Part shown: one piece after another, positions 1 through 12,493 of the stretch
Layout: each line of letters begins with the position of its first letter
Numbering within the stretch: the first letter of the stretch is position 1
Origin: Cryptomeria japonica
Taxonomy: Eukaryota; Streptophyta; Pinopsida; Cupressales; Cupressaceae
Assembly (NCBI RefSeq): GCF_030272615.1
Contig: NC_081409.1
Span: forward strand, 879,195,220-879,259,219
Direction: 5' to 3'
DNA length: 64,000 bases
Notes under the pieces: model-generated
Seen by the model: the letters and a program-made list of their open reading frames with translations, nothing else
Told to the model about the DNA's origin: nothing
The model's database searches: none
Made by a program: the position numbers and the translations under genes

Positions 1-1059
1 TTTCGTCATCTACCATGGCTTGGTAATCACTATACATATCCATGTTAGGAGGTAAAAATTAGCTAGGGGCAACATTGATCAAAATTCCATCCTAAATCAA
101 AACTTGCAGCAGACTCAGAGCATCCTGTCCAACAAACAAATCAACAAATCACACGAGCAAACATTGATCACTTGAAACGATTCGCAATACATGATGGATA
201 ATTTTCTGAAGTATCAAATGTTTGCATCTAGCTTGAAGTTTTGACTATTTTTGCACTTGAAATTTTTTTGAACTATTGGATCCTCTACATTTTCTCAATG
301 ATGCATCAAAGCTATAGAAAGTCATGGGAACTCCAATATATTTTTAGTTTTCTGTCTGTGAGGTGATCATTTGTACTGTGCAAATACTTGTCTCGAGACA
401 TGATTCAAAGCGTATCATTAAAGTCATGATTCCACTTTACACATACAAATGGTTTGATCTTGTGTGTTTATACGCATGCCACACTCAGGTCATCTTGGTT
501 CAATTATACCTTGACGCTTGTGCTATCTTGCAAAATCAAAAATCATGTAAATTTTTCTCAGGTCATTATAGTTCAATTATACCATTATGCTTGTATAAAT
601 TTTCAACATATCCCAACAAAACAATGCTCAATGATGATAACTACAAAGAAAGCAAAAACAGGTGACTATACAAGAATGAGGATGCTCAATTCATTGCATA
701 TCATTTTACAATTAGTTGCATATCATATTACAATTAGTTGCATATCTCACAGCATATCAATATCATACATCTCATTTTCAAGATACATTTCACAGCACAT
801 CAATATCATACATCTCATTTTCAAGATACATCTCACAACATCATACATTATCACATCATATTCATCACATATCAAATCACATGCATCTACGCATTGCATC
901 ATCATTATAGAAAGATCAAAATCATATAGAAAGCATCATCCATAACACATCACATGAGGATCAAGTAAAATGATGTCATATATATATCTCTCAAAAATGA
1001 TCAAATGTACAAAATATGTCATGTCTATCCCATAATACAACAAAATGATCAAAATACAA
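1..1059. other. Internal 3' region of element H, no gene seen
   Basis: This AT-rich stretch lies beyond the 3' end of the antisense PMD pseudogene and belongs to element H, whose gag-pol would be left of the window. The short ORFs here come from low-complexity CAT/ATC-rich DNA and match no family I know. The only structure I see is short tandem repeats, listed separately. Confidence 0.5.
690..846. repeat. Two short tandem repeats, about 22 bp and 44 bp units
   Basis: A roughly 22-bp unit starting TTGCATATCA is repeated at about 690-745. It is followed by a roughly 44-bp unit (CACAGCATATCAATATCATA and on), present twice with a partial third copy. Units differ by one or two bases. They sit in non-coding DNA of element H. 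Confidence 0.7.
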
Positions 1060-3045
1060 TGGAGACAATGTCTCTCAGGTATGACTATCTCCTAAGGGTG
1101 ACGGTCTCACAGCAGATGTCCCAACACCAGGATCCCCAGGTGGATCCTAATGAGCAAGCCCTATCATGCCTCTTCTCTCTGTCCTGGACCGAGTCTGCCT
1201 GGATTGACTGGATCTCATAGCCATAAAACTAGGAACTCTGTGCTCTCAGGGCACCACATCCTCATAATGCCTCTGATAATACTTAGCCTCCTTGGCTATA
1301 TAAGCCAACTCCCTTAGGGTGTCTCTCATCAAGCCACCAGACACTGCTCTATCAAAAGTCTCTGCTTGAGCCTCAACTCAACCAAACCGCTCCAAAATTG
1401 TATCCCACTCAGTAGTCAGCTGTGTAATCTATCACTGATGTGCCAATAGCTGTGTCTATAGGTGTTGCACTGATAACTGTAAAAACCTAATTTGAGCATC
1501 CTCTCAGTGAGTCAAAATCCAAATCTAGAGGGGTACCTATGTAGTGGTACCCCTTGTCCCTCTCCCTGTCCTTGACGCTGGTGGGGGTAAAACATCTGAC
1601 CTCCTCCTCTAGGCCGGCCATCTAAACTCATATATCCCTCCCACCGCTACTATCATCTCTCCTATCCTCTCCTCACCCCCAACTCCAATAGCCAAACCTC
1701 CCTTCCCTCTATCCTCCACAGCCCGCTACACTACTCTCGCCACCCGTATCCCTCGGTCACCACCAACTCTGCCTCTATCTCCTCTCCTCTCTTGATCAAC
1801 TCTCCCCCTATCCCCATGCTAACCTCGACCACCTCCTCCACCATCTCCACCATCATCACATGAACCATCCCCACCTCCCTCATCCAACTCCTCTCCCTCC
1901 TCTCCCCATCTCCCTAGCCTCTCGGGCTACTCATCCTCATCATCATCAAAAGCGGGAATCATCTCTGCTAGATCCAATATCCCGGCCACTGCATGAGCCA
2001 CAAAGAGCACTACGAACTCATTGGTCATCCCCACATCCACTATCCCATAGGCATAGTCCCATATTTTGCTGGCTAGGTGAAAGAACTCCTCAACCACCAC
2101 CACACTATCAATAGTGGATCCTAACTCTGGTACATCCTACCTCTATTGAGCATACAAGCATGCTCCCTGTGGTATCCCATGTAGTCTTCCATACTATCGC
2201 AACACTCGGCTGTGCAAAAATATCTCAATAACAAAGGGCTTCCGCCCTATCAGAAATCGGGACACGTAGACATATGGCATCTCCATCCCATCCTCTGCCC
2301 ACACATCACAATCCATATGCGGTCTCCAAATGACCATATCAATATCATCTAGCACTTGCCTCCAATGCTCTAGTTTTCCTAGCTTATGCTGGACAACTAT
2401 CCCTCTACATCCATAGGCATACGCACAACCAACTGGCCTATCTTTGTCCGCCAGTGGCCTAGTGGCGGGAATATGCTCCCACACCCATACCTGTAGCAAC
2501 GTGACCCTGGCTGATAGACTATCGTATCCCAAGTAAACCACGTAATGCAGATCCCTGTATAAGTGGGCCAACATAGCAGACCCCCATGCAAATCAGCAAC
2601 CCTGTGTCACCATGTCCTCCAAGACCAACCCCTATCCTACTGCCAGTCCCTTCGACCTATGATTGGGACATAAAAAGCCACCTATGAATCCTGCCAATAC
2701 TGATGGTAGAGGAGCATAATCCAAATCAATAAACTCTTGCCATGGGATCTCATACTCGCAAATATGCTCATCATACAAAATCTGGCGAAGAGCCTCTGTC
2801 TCACCCTCCTTAGTCTACTCATATGGTAAAAGTGCACCTACCACGAATATCCGCAGAATCCGGTAACAATCCTCAGGTGTCACTATGATCTCAACTTTCA
2901 CCAAATGAAAGGTGTTGGTGTCACTATGCCACCTCTTGGCCAAAGTTGTCAATAACCCCGGTTAATGATATATCAAGGCATCTCTAACAAAGAAAATAGT
3001 CCAAACCTCTCAATAATATCCCTGTCTGCCTGTGTCAATCATGGT
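1060..3045 (-). pseudogene. Plant mobile domain (PMD) protein, antisense in element H, decayed
   Basis: Read on the minus strand this is a broken PMD protein, the family often annotated 'aminotransferase-like, plant mobile domain' or 'phosphatase 7 long form homolog'. Visible landmarks in order are IIERFGLFSLLEMP (near 3030), KRWHSDTNTFHL (near 2930), TPEDCYRILRIF, then the longest open piece (2194-2574) with TLLQVWVWEHIPATRPL. After it come an acidic, Asp/Glu-rich stretch (about 1690-1990) and a C-terminal segment with coiled-coil character (about 1250-1420). The intact-looking gene in element C has the same order of parts, with ERWDPDTCTFQL, LEDVYRILRLL and TLLQVWIFEH at the matching points. 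Several stops and shifts make this a pseudogene. It lies antisense to H, between where pol would end and the 3' LTR. Host PMD proteins act in nuclear gene and transposon silencing; a role for this copy is unknown. Confidence 0.8.
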
Positions 3046-3689
3046 ATGAATGACCACGGTCTCGAAAATTGCTCTCACAACTGCACAACCCCAACCTACT
3101 CCTGTCACAAACAAAACATGTCCAATATCAGTTTCCTCATCAAATCAATTTATATCAAAATCAAATTCATATCAACTTGAAACATTGAAATCTAATCAAG
3201 TTCCACATCATATCAAATCCATATCAATATCAGATCTTTTTAACTTGTAAAACAACTCAAGTTCCACAGCCATATCAACTTGTAAAACAACTCAAGTTCC
3301 ACATTCATATCAACTTGTAAAACAAGTCAAGTTCCATAGCCATATCAACTTGAAAAACAACTCAAGTCCCACATTTATATCAACTTGAAACATTGCATAT
3401 CAAATCAAGTTCATATCACATCACAAATCCATATCACATCCACATCATATCATATCAATATCAACATCAGATCAACATCAACTTGAAACATTGCAAATCA
3501 AATCAAGTTATCTCCAAAATCCATATCAAAAACACCATATCGGACCTCATATCTAACAAATTATCAAAATAATAATAGCAGACACGCAGACTAACTATCA
3601 CACCCATCCTGGCAAAACTGGCAAACACCTAACTATCTTTCTTCATCTCATAAATCCTCACCAAATCCTATTTTCCCCAATTTTTTTGC
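3046..3689. repeat. Tandem repeat upstream of the H PMD gene with AACTTG...CAAGTT half-sites
   Basis: From about 3165 to 3520 the sequence repeats a unit of roughly 40-46 bp containing ATATCAACTTGTAAAACAAC followed by TCAAGTTCCACA. Within a unit AACTTG and CAAGTT form an inverted repeat around a short spacer, so each unit could fold or offer paired half-sites. The array lies just 5' of the antisense PMD pseudogene, where its promoter would be. The rest of the interval shows no gene. Confidence 0.65.
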
Positions 3690-4013
3690 CCACGCACTAC
3701 ACTGCTCGGCATGCGCTATCCAACAATCTACATGTGCTACCAAAGGCATCCTAAGCATTAAAATGCACCTATGCGCTACCCTGATCTATCAATGCACCAC
3801 CCAAAACACCCTAAGTGATAAAACTTGGCTATGCGCTATCCTAATCTAGCCCTGCGATGTAAAACTACCCTAATGCACTATGTCATGCCTACGCGCTAAC
3901 CTAACCTACCCATGCGACCCCCTGCTAACCCTAAGCGCTAGGTCTAAGCGATGCACTACCCGCTTCCCCCTGTGCGCTATCCTGCAAACCCTCTACGCTA
4001 AACTATGTCTCTG
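3690..4013. repeat. Degenerate short repeat rich in GCGCTATCCTAA-like words, split by G
   Basis: Words such as ATGCGCTATCCTAA, ATGCGCTACCC and ACGCGCTAACCTAACC recur irregularly every 30-60 bp. The same vocabulary resumes immediately right of G at 28083 (ATGCACTATCCTAACC). This shows that the two flanks of G were once contiguous. Copies are too diverged for a clean unit length. Confidence 0.6.
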
Positions 4014-5205
4014 TGTTAGGCCCAATATGGAAAGCTAATGTACTAAGAGGGGAGGGGTGAATCAGTACTCCAAAACTTTTCTTTTGTAATAACCTTACTA
4101 TTATGCATAAACAAAATAGTGCAGTAACAAAAAACAAAACTATAATCAACAGATAACATTCATACATGATTAACTCCATAACACATATATTTTGGTCACG
4201 CAAAAACTCTTGGTTAGAGAGAAAAACTACGGTGGGGATGGCACCCACAACTTCACTACTGCAATAATAAAGAGTGCTTGGTTAGAGCTACATTTAGCTA
4301 TTTCTGATAGCTTACCTTGTTAGGAGTATTAAGATCAGTTAGATCTACCTTACTAAAGGATTTATACAACACTATATAAGTGTAGCACCTGGTTAAAGGA
4401 TTTACAATTTATAGACTTGGTTAGAGTCTTTTACCCTATTAAAGGTTTCTCTTACAACTTCAAAATATTACAATAGAATTATTACAAATATCTGCAACTT
4501 TACATCTGAAATGGTGTAGCAGATTCTATGTGCTCAAAATAAGATTACCTTGCCTACAGCATACCTCGGTAACTCATAAAGTAACTCAGTAAACCCTTCT
4601 GTTTACTCTGTTCCTCGACAGTTCTCTGATAACCTTCTCAGTGACCTCTGTGTCTCTGTAACAGTCATAATACTCTGTGATTTCTCATGTATCACATAAG
4701 TCTTGCTTCATACACATATGCACACACATTTCTCACATTCACACATCTTTCTAACCCTAAATTCATGCTGTATAAATAGACTTCTTATGTCGGTGATCTA
4801 ATTCATTGCTTTGATCTTACAAACATGATTTCTCGAATAAATAACCATTTAAAATATTTCATTGGTTAGATGACCTCAAAATTATACAAAATTTGTATGT
4901 GCAATTTCCAATGTAATAACGGTTCTGTGTGCCTTGATCTTGTAACACGTTTTCATATGTGTGTCCAGGTTCAATGAATATAGTAACACGTTTCCACTCG
5001 GTGTATATCGACTTGGTGTATTATCTTTACTACTCGGTGAAAAAACACTCAGTAGACAGCTCGATGTATACTGGGCTTTGTGACTGTTTTCCTTCTGTAA
5101 CCGACTAGGTTATTCATACCGACTACATGATTTGGTAATACTAATCGACTAGAATATAGAATGACTTTGTATATAAAACTAATGGCAATTTGATAAGTAG
5201 TAACA
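4014..5205 (-). repeat. 3' LTR of element G
   Basis: Starts TGTTAGGCCCAATATGG and ends AGTAGTAACA on the plus strand, and is closely matched by 26888-28082. By eye the two copies differ by a few percent, mainly transitions, plus one short indel near 5000. The hexamer CTCGGT recurs. Confidence 0.92.
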
Positions 5206-5217
5206 ATCTCCCCTTTT
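5206..5217 (-). promoter_or_regulatory. Polypurine tract of element G
   Basis: The minus strand reads AAAAGGGGAGAT directly before the LTR start TGTTACTACT. This is the expected place for the plus-strand DNA primer and fixes G's orientation as minus. Confidence 0.75.
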
Positions 5218-5575
5218 GACATTAGTTGAGATGTTTGACAAAACTACTTTCGAAGTCATTACTCAAAAATCTGTATACTTTACAAAATTTGACTAAACAT
5301 GCATTATATACATTAGTCATTGAAATAGTATAATCAAATATACTCCCCTTATCAATATGTTGTACACAACTCTGTAATCACTAGTCTTTCCTTTGTTCAT
5401 TGCTCGGTTCACTGCTCTTGGATACTTTGCATATTCTACTCATTCTCTGCTCAGTATACTCCCCTTGTATACTACACTTCGATTGTGTGATACTTTGAAT
5501 ACTATACACTCTTGATGATATACTCTGATATACTCATACTCTGATATACTCCACCTTTTTGACAAACATCAAAAT
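5218..5575. other. Non-coding 3' region of G
   Basis: AT-rich DNA between the end of ORF2 and the polypurine tract. It has repeated GATACTC/TATACTC words but no gene that I can support. Confidence 0.5.
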
Positions 5576-8143
5576 TTAGTTACTATTGGGAGGTGGCAAC
5601 TGATCAAAACTGGATTTGTACTTTGTCTTGGCTTCGGTGAGAGCGACAGAGAGTGCATCCTTTACACTATCCATTAAAGAATTATGTACATTAATATTAG
5701 CCAATAATGAAATTAATCCATCTAAAGTGCTTCCTTCTTGTGTAGTAGAGAGAGAAGTGGCTCAGTTAAGCTGTTCTTGAACGGATGAAAGATGAGGAAG
5801 GAATAATGTTTGAAGTGTCATTATGTCCATCCTAATCTTGTGTTCTTCATTCCTCGGTTCCAATTGTTGAGCCATGAGCTGTTGTAGCTTAGTATAAAAA
5901 TTCTGAACTAAATTGGGCTTGAGAGTCAACTTATGTGAGAGATCGGTGATCTCTTTCTCAATTGCTTCTGTTTTATTCTTAATATCTTTAAGAAATAAAG
6001 AAAATGTGCAGAGTTTCTGAAATAATGAAAGAATGTGCTTGAGTTGAGGGGACAACTCAACAATAAATTTGATAAGTTTTACCTTGCCAACAGCAATTGA
6101 TCTTTGTACTTCCTCTATCATTTTAGCAGTTAGCTCCTTGTCTTTTAGTTTGCTCAAGTATTTGGATGCATCTACTCCATATGTCTCAATCTGATTTAGA
6201 AGTTCATCCAATTGAATATGGATGGCTGCATCGATTGATACTGTAGCTGAAGGTAGCATATCTGATAGTAAGGTCTTTACCTTTTGAAGTACTTTTTTCT
6301 TCCTCTGTATGGCTAGTTTCTTCTCCTGTTTAGACTTTGCTTTGCACAATTCACCAAATTCATTGAGTGCTTGCCCTTTCAATTTGGAGATGTCTACATT
6401 GGGCAACACTATCAGTTTTGATAAATCAATTTTGAAACTATGCTTTTTCAACTTCTTTTCTTTACCTTTCACTGGGTGAACCACTACAATAGCTTGCGAG
6501 GCTTGAGGACCCTTAGTAGGTTGCTCGGTAGAGACAACACTTTTGTCAGTTTCTTTAGCCTCGGTAGTGTCCTTCGGTGTCTCGGTGCTTGGTGTCTCAG
6601 CTGTAACATTTTCCGTGCTAGAAGGTGCTTGAGAGGTTTGTTCTTGTGAAGTACCTTCTGCTGTAGACTTTTGACCTTCGGTGCCTTCACCTGTAGCCTG
6701 AGGAGCTTCGGTTGTAGTAGGTTGATTGATCGGTGGGTAAGGCTGAACTTGTTCCAAAATAGATTCACTGGAGACAAGTTTTGCATAAGCAATGCCTTCT
6801 ATCATTTCTTGTGCAGGTGCCTCTGCATCCATGATATCTTCATCTATTTGAATGGTGTCTGCAGGGTCTTGCTCGGTGACATCAGGCTCTTGGTCGGTGA
6901 CATCGACTATTTCTACTATAGATTGTTCACCAGCATTCTTTCTTCAAAAGATGGTCTTCCATTGCTCTTTTGTTTCCTTCTCCACTTCTATATACAGGCC
7001 ATTCATCAATTTCAAGGCCTTTTGTTTTACTGTAAATTGAGTTTGGTTGTTTGTCAGATGTTCTTTTATTTCATCAACTGACATATCAGGAAAGAGATGC
7101 ACCAAACTTCTTTCTCTGATTTGTTTCTCCGAGTCTAGGGCATATTGCCATCTGGTTTCAATATGTTCATATAATTCGTTAGGAATAGAATTACATACTT
7201 CTAATGGTACCACTCAGAATTTGAGAAGTGTACAAATGACAGCTTCTTCAATTTGCCTCTTTTCATTAGCTGATCTGGATTCATATTTAACAAATCTGAA
7301 TCCACCAAATCCACCATATTCCTTTAGATTATTACAAAAAAATTCTACACTATGTACATCTACCTTCTTGCTTTTCACAATCTGAAATTTATTTGCATCT
7401 TCAGATTCGATATCACTCAACTCTTTTGGCAAAATGAGTCTCCGAGTAGATTTCTTGTAGGTTCTAGTTACCTTAGGAACAGCAACAGTCTTTTGTTTCT
7501 TACTCAATGATGCAGCAGATGCCCTTGTGTTAGGTCTCTTTGTTGGAGGGTTCGATAGGACCATTGAGGTGTCCTGTTTCTTTCTCCTCAACACTTTTCC
7601 CTTAGGCAATTCAGTGCTAAGTGTTATGCCTGCTTCTTGGGCTTCTGTCCCCTCTTCGGTGATGGCTAGAACTCCTTTGACAGGTGTGGAGGAAGACTCT
7701 TCTCCAAATTTCTCAGTTAATGCCTTAATCATCTTTGTAGCTTTTCATGTAGCCTTAGGTACTACAATGCTCATTTTTACTTTTTCTTTCCTTTCTTCAT
7801 AGGTTCCATACCTTAGCTCAGTAGTATGCCTTGGCAATGATAGATAGGCATCAATTTGTTGTTGTGTGATATCAAAATCAATCTCGTAACCCATGGGTGA
7901 CAAAGATTGTGTCCTCGGTTCCACAACATTCACATAACAGTAATCGGTGTCTACCTCAAAACATATTTCATCTTTGTATTTTTCTACCAGCTGTGGTGGA
8001 ATCTGGTACCTGTTATGCATTTTTTCTTGGAACTTGTTGAAGTAATCATCCATTATATCATTAAAGTTATCACCTAACTTCTTGATGAAGTCATTGATTT
8101 GATGGGTGATTGGTCGGTGTAGTTCCCAAACAACTTTACTGAC
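5576..8143 (-). pseudogene. G ORF2, C-terminal part, unknown family
   Basis: This is one continuous minus-strand frame of about 850 codons, interrupted by in-frame stops that are all TGA (near 7743, 7212, 6942 and 5760), as expected from CGA arginine codons losing a methylated C. The N-terminal third (7745-8143) has a mixed helix-rich sequence with VVWELHRPITHQI and ICFEVDTDYCYVNVVEP. A basic Ser/Lys-rich stretch (about 7430-7600), a Thr/Glu/Pro-rich linker (about 6480-6780) and a helical Lys/Leu/Glu-rich C-terminal region (5762-6440) follow. The frame ends at a TAA at 5576-5578. I recognise no enzyme motif. It continues the protein at 24126-24921 across the insertion of A: removing A with its CTGAC duplication restores the reading frame at PIVS/KVVW. 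It may belong to a plant transposon-associated protein family, but I cannot name it. Confidence 0.75.
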
Positions 8144-10150
8144 TGTAGTCACATAAATCTGTCCACTTAATTAAATGAATACTTAGTATTTATTTGATTA
8201 TTTAACCATCAATTAATAATTAATTAAATTAATATTTAATTAATTCATCTTAACCCTCTTCTCCTATTAATTAAATAAATTATTCAATTTATTTGATTTA
8301 ATTCACTTAACCAAATTCATACCATTAATTAAATAATTAAATCATATTTGTTTAATTAAATCTTCTCTCACATTTAAATAAATTAATATTTATTTAAATC
8401 CCCCAAAATCCCACCTCTCACATTTAAATAAATAAATCATTTATTTAAATCACCTTTATCCTCCACCCACTTGTATTTTCCTACAAAAGCAAGTTGCACA
8501 ATTATTTTAAATAAATAATTTATTTAAATCACCTTTATCCTCCACCCACTTGTATTTTCCTACAAAAGCAAGTTGCACAACTATTTTAAATAAATTATTT
8601 ATTTAAAATCCTATTTATCCTCACCCACTTGAAACCTTTAATGGTTTCCCTTAAAGTATTCAAACTTGATGGCTTTAAAGTTTTCAAACTTGATGGCTTC
8701 CTTCTATAGTCTTCTTAAGACTTTAATGGTTTTCCTTAAAGTCTTCAAGCCTTTAATGGTTCCCCTCAAAGTCTTCAAGCATTTTAATGCTTTATCTTTC
8801 TTTTTCTCATTTAAATAAATTAATATTTATTTGAATATTTATCCAAATACAACTTGCACACATTTATTGAAATAAATGAATTTTTATTTTAATAAAATCC
8901 TATTTTCCCTCACCCACCAAATCCACTTGCAAAATCTAATCCCCTTCTAGATTCTTCTAACCCCTTCCTAATTAACTTAATCCATCCCCTAATTATTGTC
9001 ACATTCCTAAGCAAAATGGAGTCACTTCTCAAAGCCTAAAAGTCTTTGATAACCATTAAAGGCTTTCAACCTTCAACCACTAAATGTCTCAAAGTCTTGG
9101 ATAACCTTTGAAAGCTTCCAACCTTCAACCACTAAATGGCTCAAAGTCTTTGATAACCATGGAAGGCTTTCAACCTTCAACCACTTAATCCCCAAAGTCT
9201 CCAATAACCATTAATGGTTACCTCAAACCCTCCCACATGGTTAAAACATTTGTTTTGACTCAACCTCTACCCAACCCAAGGGTCTCATCAAGCCTTTAAT
9301 GCTTTGACCATGATTATCTCTTAATCATTTGCACAAAGGTTTATCCTTGCATTAACTCCTAACCCAGTGGGTAATCCTAATTTAGGCTTGACCCTTACCT
9401 TCTAGATAACCATGAGGTCTCCTCGGGCATTTAATGCCTCCAACCTCTTCTCTCAACCCAATCTTATGTTAACACTTGTCACCATTTCATTGGTGCAAAT
9501 TGTGCACATGGATCCCCAACTTTCAAGCTTGACCCTTGATTAAACCTTTCAATCCTGGCCATCCATTGCTCCATTTTTCCTATAAATAGAGCCCATTCCT
9601 TCATAATCCAAATCCTGAAAACTTGTATGCATTTAGGCTATAGACATTTTTAGAGAGCATTTACCATAAGCAATCTAACATCTTATCATTTTGGTTAAAA
9701 TACATCATTTTAGCATTAGTATTAGCTTTTTATTTCACATTTAGAGCTATACTACAATCTCAATCCTCCATAAGCATCCATAGTGCAAAAAGCTGCTGAG
9801 AGCTACACTATTTTGGAACTTGGAGAGGAGAGGAACAAGGGAGAAGGAGCTAAGGCCATGCTAAGAGGCAGTTGGAGATGCCTCATAATCTTTGTTTCGT
9901 TTATTAGATACATTAGCGCTTCTGTCTTTCTGTAACTTCTGTTCTTTCAGCGTTACTGTTTAAATTAGCGCTTCTGCTCAAATGCAGACTAGCGCTATTG
10001 TATAAATTAGCGCTTCTGTAAAGACACAGACTAGCGCTATTGCGACAGAGTGTTGTCCAAGTCGCCTTGTAACCGAAAAATTGAGTATCTTAGGCTTGTG
10101 GAAGCCCCCCCTTGAACACCGATTTTTACTAATTTGTTTTTGTTCATGCA
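8144..10150 (+). repeat. 5' LTR of element A (3' boundary uncertain)
   Basis: Positions 8144 to about 9845 align base for base with 22240 to about 23940. After that the two copies no longer match. The left copy runs on with repeated TTAGCGCTTCTGT words, and a CA at 10149-10150 is one possible end. A TATA-like CCTATAAATAGAGCCC lies at about 9578. The U3 part is full of AT-rich inverted repeats. No convincing primer-binding site follows, so the end is a guess. Confidence 0.7.
8370..8615. repeat. AT-rich hairpins and 79-bp tandem repeat in the A LTR
   Basis: Several near-perfect inverted repeats of the form ATTTAAATAAAT-loop-ATTTATTTAAAT occur here. A 79-bp unit starting CACCTTTATCCTCCACCCAC is tandemly repeated at 8451-8529 and 8530-8608, with a partial third copy. 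The 3' LTR has the same arrangement at about 22547-22710. Confidence 0.8.
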
Positions 10151-12493
10151 GGTTAAACAACTCACCATAAAAATCACAAATTTGTCATTTAGTGCTTAAA
10201 AAGAACCTGAAAAACACAAAAAAAAAAAAAAAAAAAAAAAATTCATTGTTTTCTAGTTAGGACTCATCTTTCTATTGGTGCTTAAAATCAACACACAAAG
10301 TTCTTTTCTTGCATAAAACTACAAAACAAAAAAATTTCATTGTTTTCTAGTTAGGACTCATCTTTATTTTTGGTGTTTAAAATCAACCAAACAAAGTTCT
10401 TTTCTTGCATCAAATCTAAAAATCACAAGCCACACTTCAAATTTTGGTGCAGTTAAAAAACTTACAAACCACTTGTTTTGATTTTCTTTGCAAAAACGAT
10501 TTTTACTTCAAAGCAAACGTGTTTTCCATTAAGTTGACCAGGATTTTCGAATTCTAGATTACAAAACACATTTCTTTTGAAGTTAAAAAGAACACCATGG
10601 CTGTTGGAGCAACATCTCCAAATAGTTAGATCACATTTGCAATGATGGATTAAAAAGAATAAGTGAATTTGGTGTTTGGCACGCTTGTGCACAAAGGTTA
10701 GTTGGGTGGTCCTACTTCTAACACACACTATCCTCTCCCTTGGCTCTCGTGGTCCTAGGTGCAAGAGAAAAGTGTTAGTAACACTCAAATTTTATCTTTT
10801 TAAGAGAGGCCTGCCAAGGGATCGATACTCTTGGGAATGACCTCGAGTGGTAAATCCTTCGAGCCGCTATAGAAATCAAGTGAGAGCGAAAGCTGTAGCC
10901 TTGGGTATAGCTGTTCCTGCAGTGTAACTGGCCGAAAGGACAAATGGGCCCCACCACCAGTTACAAGGCTCTTAAGTGAGTCACTGCAGAATGAACTTAT
11001 GTCCAAAAACATCAAACATGACTAAACACCTTTAAGTAGTAGCCCACATGTTCTATTGATTGAGGATATTTGCGATATAATTTAGTGCAAGAGCATAGAT
11101 GGTTTTGCTCCCAAGATACTCACCATACATATTTCCTTGAGTAGAAACATAGCTTTTTGAAAAGTCACTTGTGGCTTGATAAAAGTGGTGACTCCCCCAT
11201 CATAGGGATCATCTATTTGTTATGATTGCACAAGACTTAGTATATCACATCCTTACCTGCCAAGGCGGGATTCATAAGGTATGTAGTACCAAAGTCGAAG
11301 AAATATCAAGATGTGGGCTAAATTTATCACAACTGGCCATTTGACCTTAGGGATAAAGAGTGTTTGAAGTGTATTCGTTTTACAGACCTAGTGCAAATTG
11401 AGCCGACTTCAGGCTTTGGAAATACACCTTAAAATAAATCTAAAGGAAGGGTCAAAAACAAGTCCAAGGATTGGGTTAATCTAGACCCATACTCATTTGT
11501 GCCTTTTTAGGCAACATTCTTGTGTTTGTGTGCTTACTTTGTTTTCTTGTCAAAGAAAAATCAGAAAATCAATCCCAAAAACATAGTATTCATCCAACAT
11601 TTCTCAAAAACAAACAAAAATACCAAAAACAAAGTGCAAACAACAAAGAGACAAATTTTATAACCATTCTTCACATCTTGCGAAAGAAGAAGTGTCATCA
11701 GAATATCAACTTGAAAAGGAGACCATTAAGCTCAAAGGCTTTGATCAAAAGGAGGAACTTCTTCTATCTCAATAGACAAATCTTTGTCTCACATAGAGTC
11801 TTTCTACATCGCATGTGTCTATACCTTCAAGGTAAAACAAACGAGTTTGATTCAAAATCATTGAACTGCAGAGCTTTTATGCAATATAGAGCTCTGAGTT
11901 ATCACAAAAATCAAGGAGGAAAGATTAATCCCAACTTCTTCCCAAACATCTGTATCACATACAACACAGCTCGAGAAATACCACCAACACCCGAAAGGGA
12001 AGATGTAGAGTTTGTCCATTTATAACCCAAAGTTTTTATTGAAGTTGAAAAACAAAACATCCAGCATCTTATTCATACATCATCACTTCATCATCAATCC
12101 ATCCCAAAACTCTCAAAACATTAAGAGGTTCTTGTCCCAAGTTCTCTTTTAGATATTGCTTGAAATCAAACACATCACATCACTTTTTAGATTGTTTCTA
12201 CATCTAGGATAAGCTCATCCTAAGAGACACATCTATGCAGGTTAAAAATAGTTCATGAGTGAATCTTCTCATTGCTAGGTAGTCAAAATCTGTAACACAT
12301 CTCAGATTTCTCTACACCTTATCACATCCAAACTTATCAAACAAACAAGCAATTCAAAGAAGGAATTTCGGTTACATCTACCTTAAAGTGCTAGAGATCC
12401 CCATACAACACAAATCACCAACCATCAATCTTTCATTTCATCACCAACTCATCATCATCTTCAATCAACTTCAAACACAAACTTGCAAACAAA
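10151..12493 (+). other. Untranslated leader of element A
   Basis: About 2.3 kb without a supportable gene. It contains a run of about 30 A (10208-10240), then a unit of about 95 bp (TTCATTGTTTTCTAGTTAGG and on) present twice at about 10242-10336 and 10337-10429. A 167-codon ORF at 11522-12025 has random-looking composition and is probably not a gene. Long leaders are usual in Tat-type elements. Confidence 0.6.

Noticed and set aside
1860-2114. Pro/His-rich plus-strand ORF
   Set aside because: It is the complement of the Asp/Glu-rich stretch of the antisense PMD pseudogene.
6440-7802. Plus-strand ORFs opposite G ORF2
   Set aside because: Shadows of the minus-strand frame, which runs through the whole region with only TGA stops and coherent composition.
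11522-12025. 167-codon ORF in the leader of A
   Set aside because: Random-looking composition, no domain, and it lies upstream of gag where a long untranslated leader is normal.
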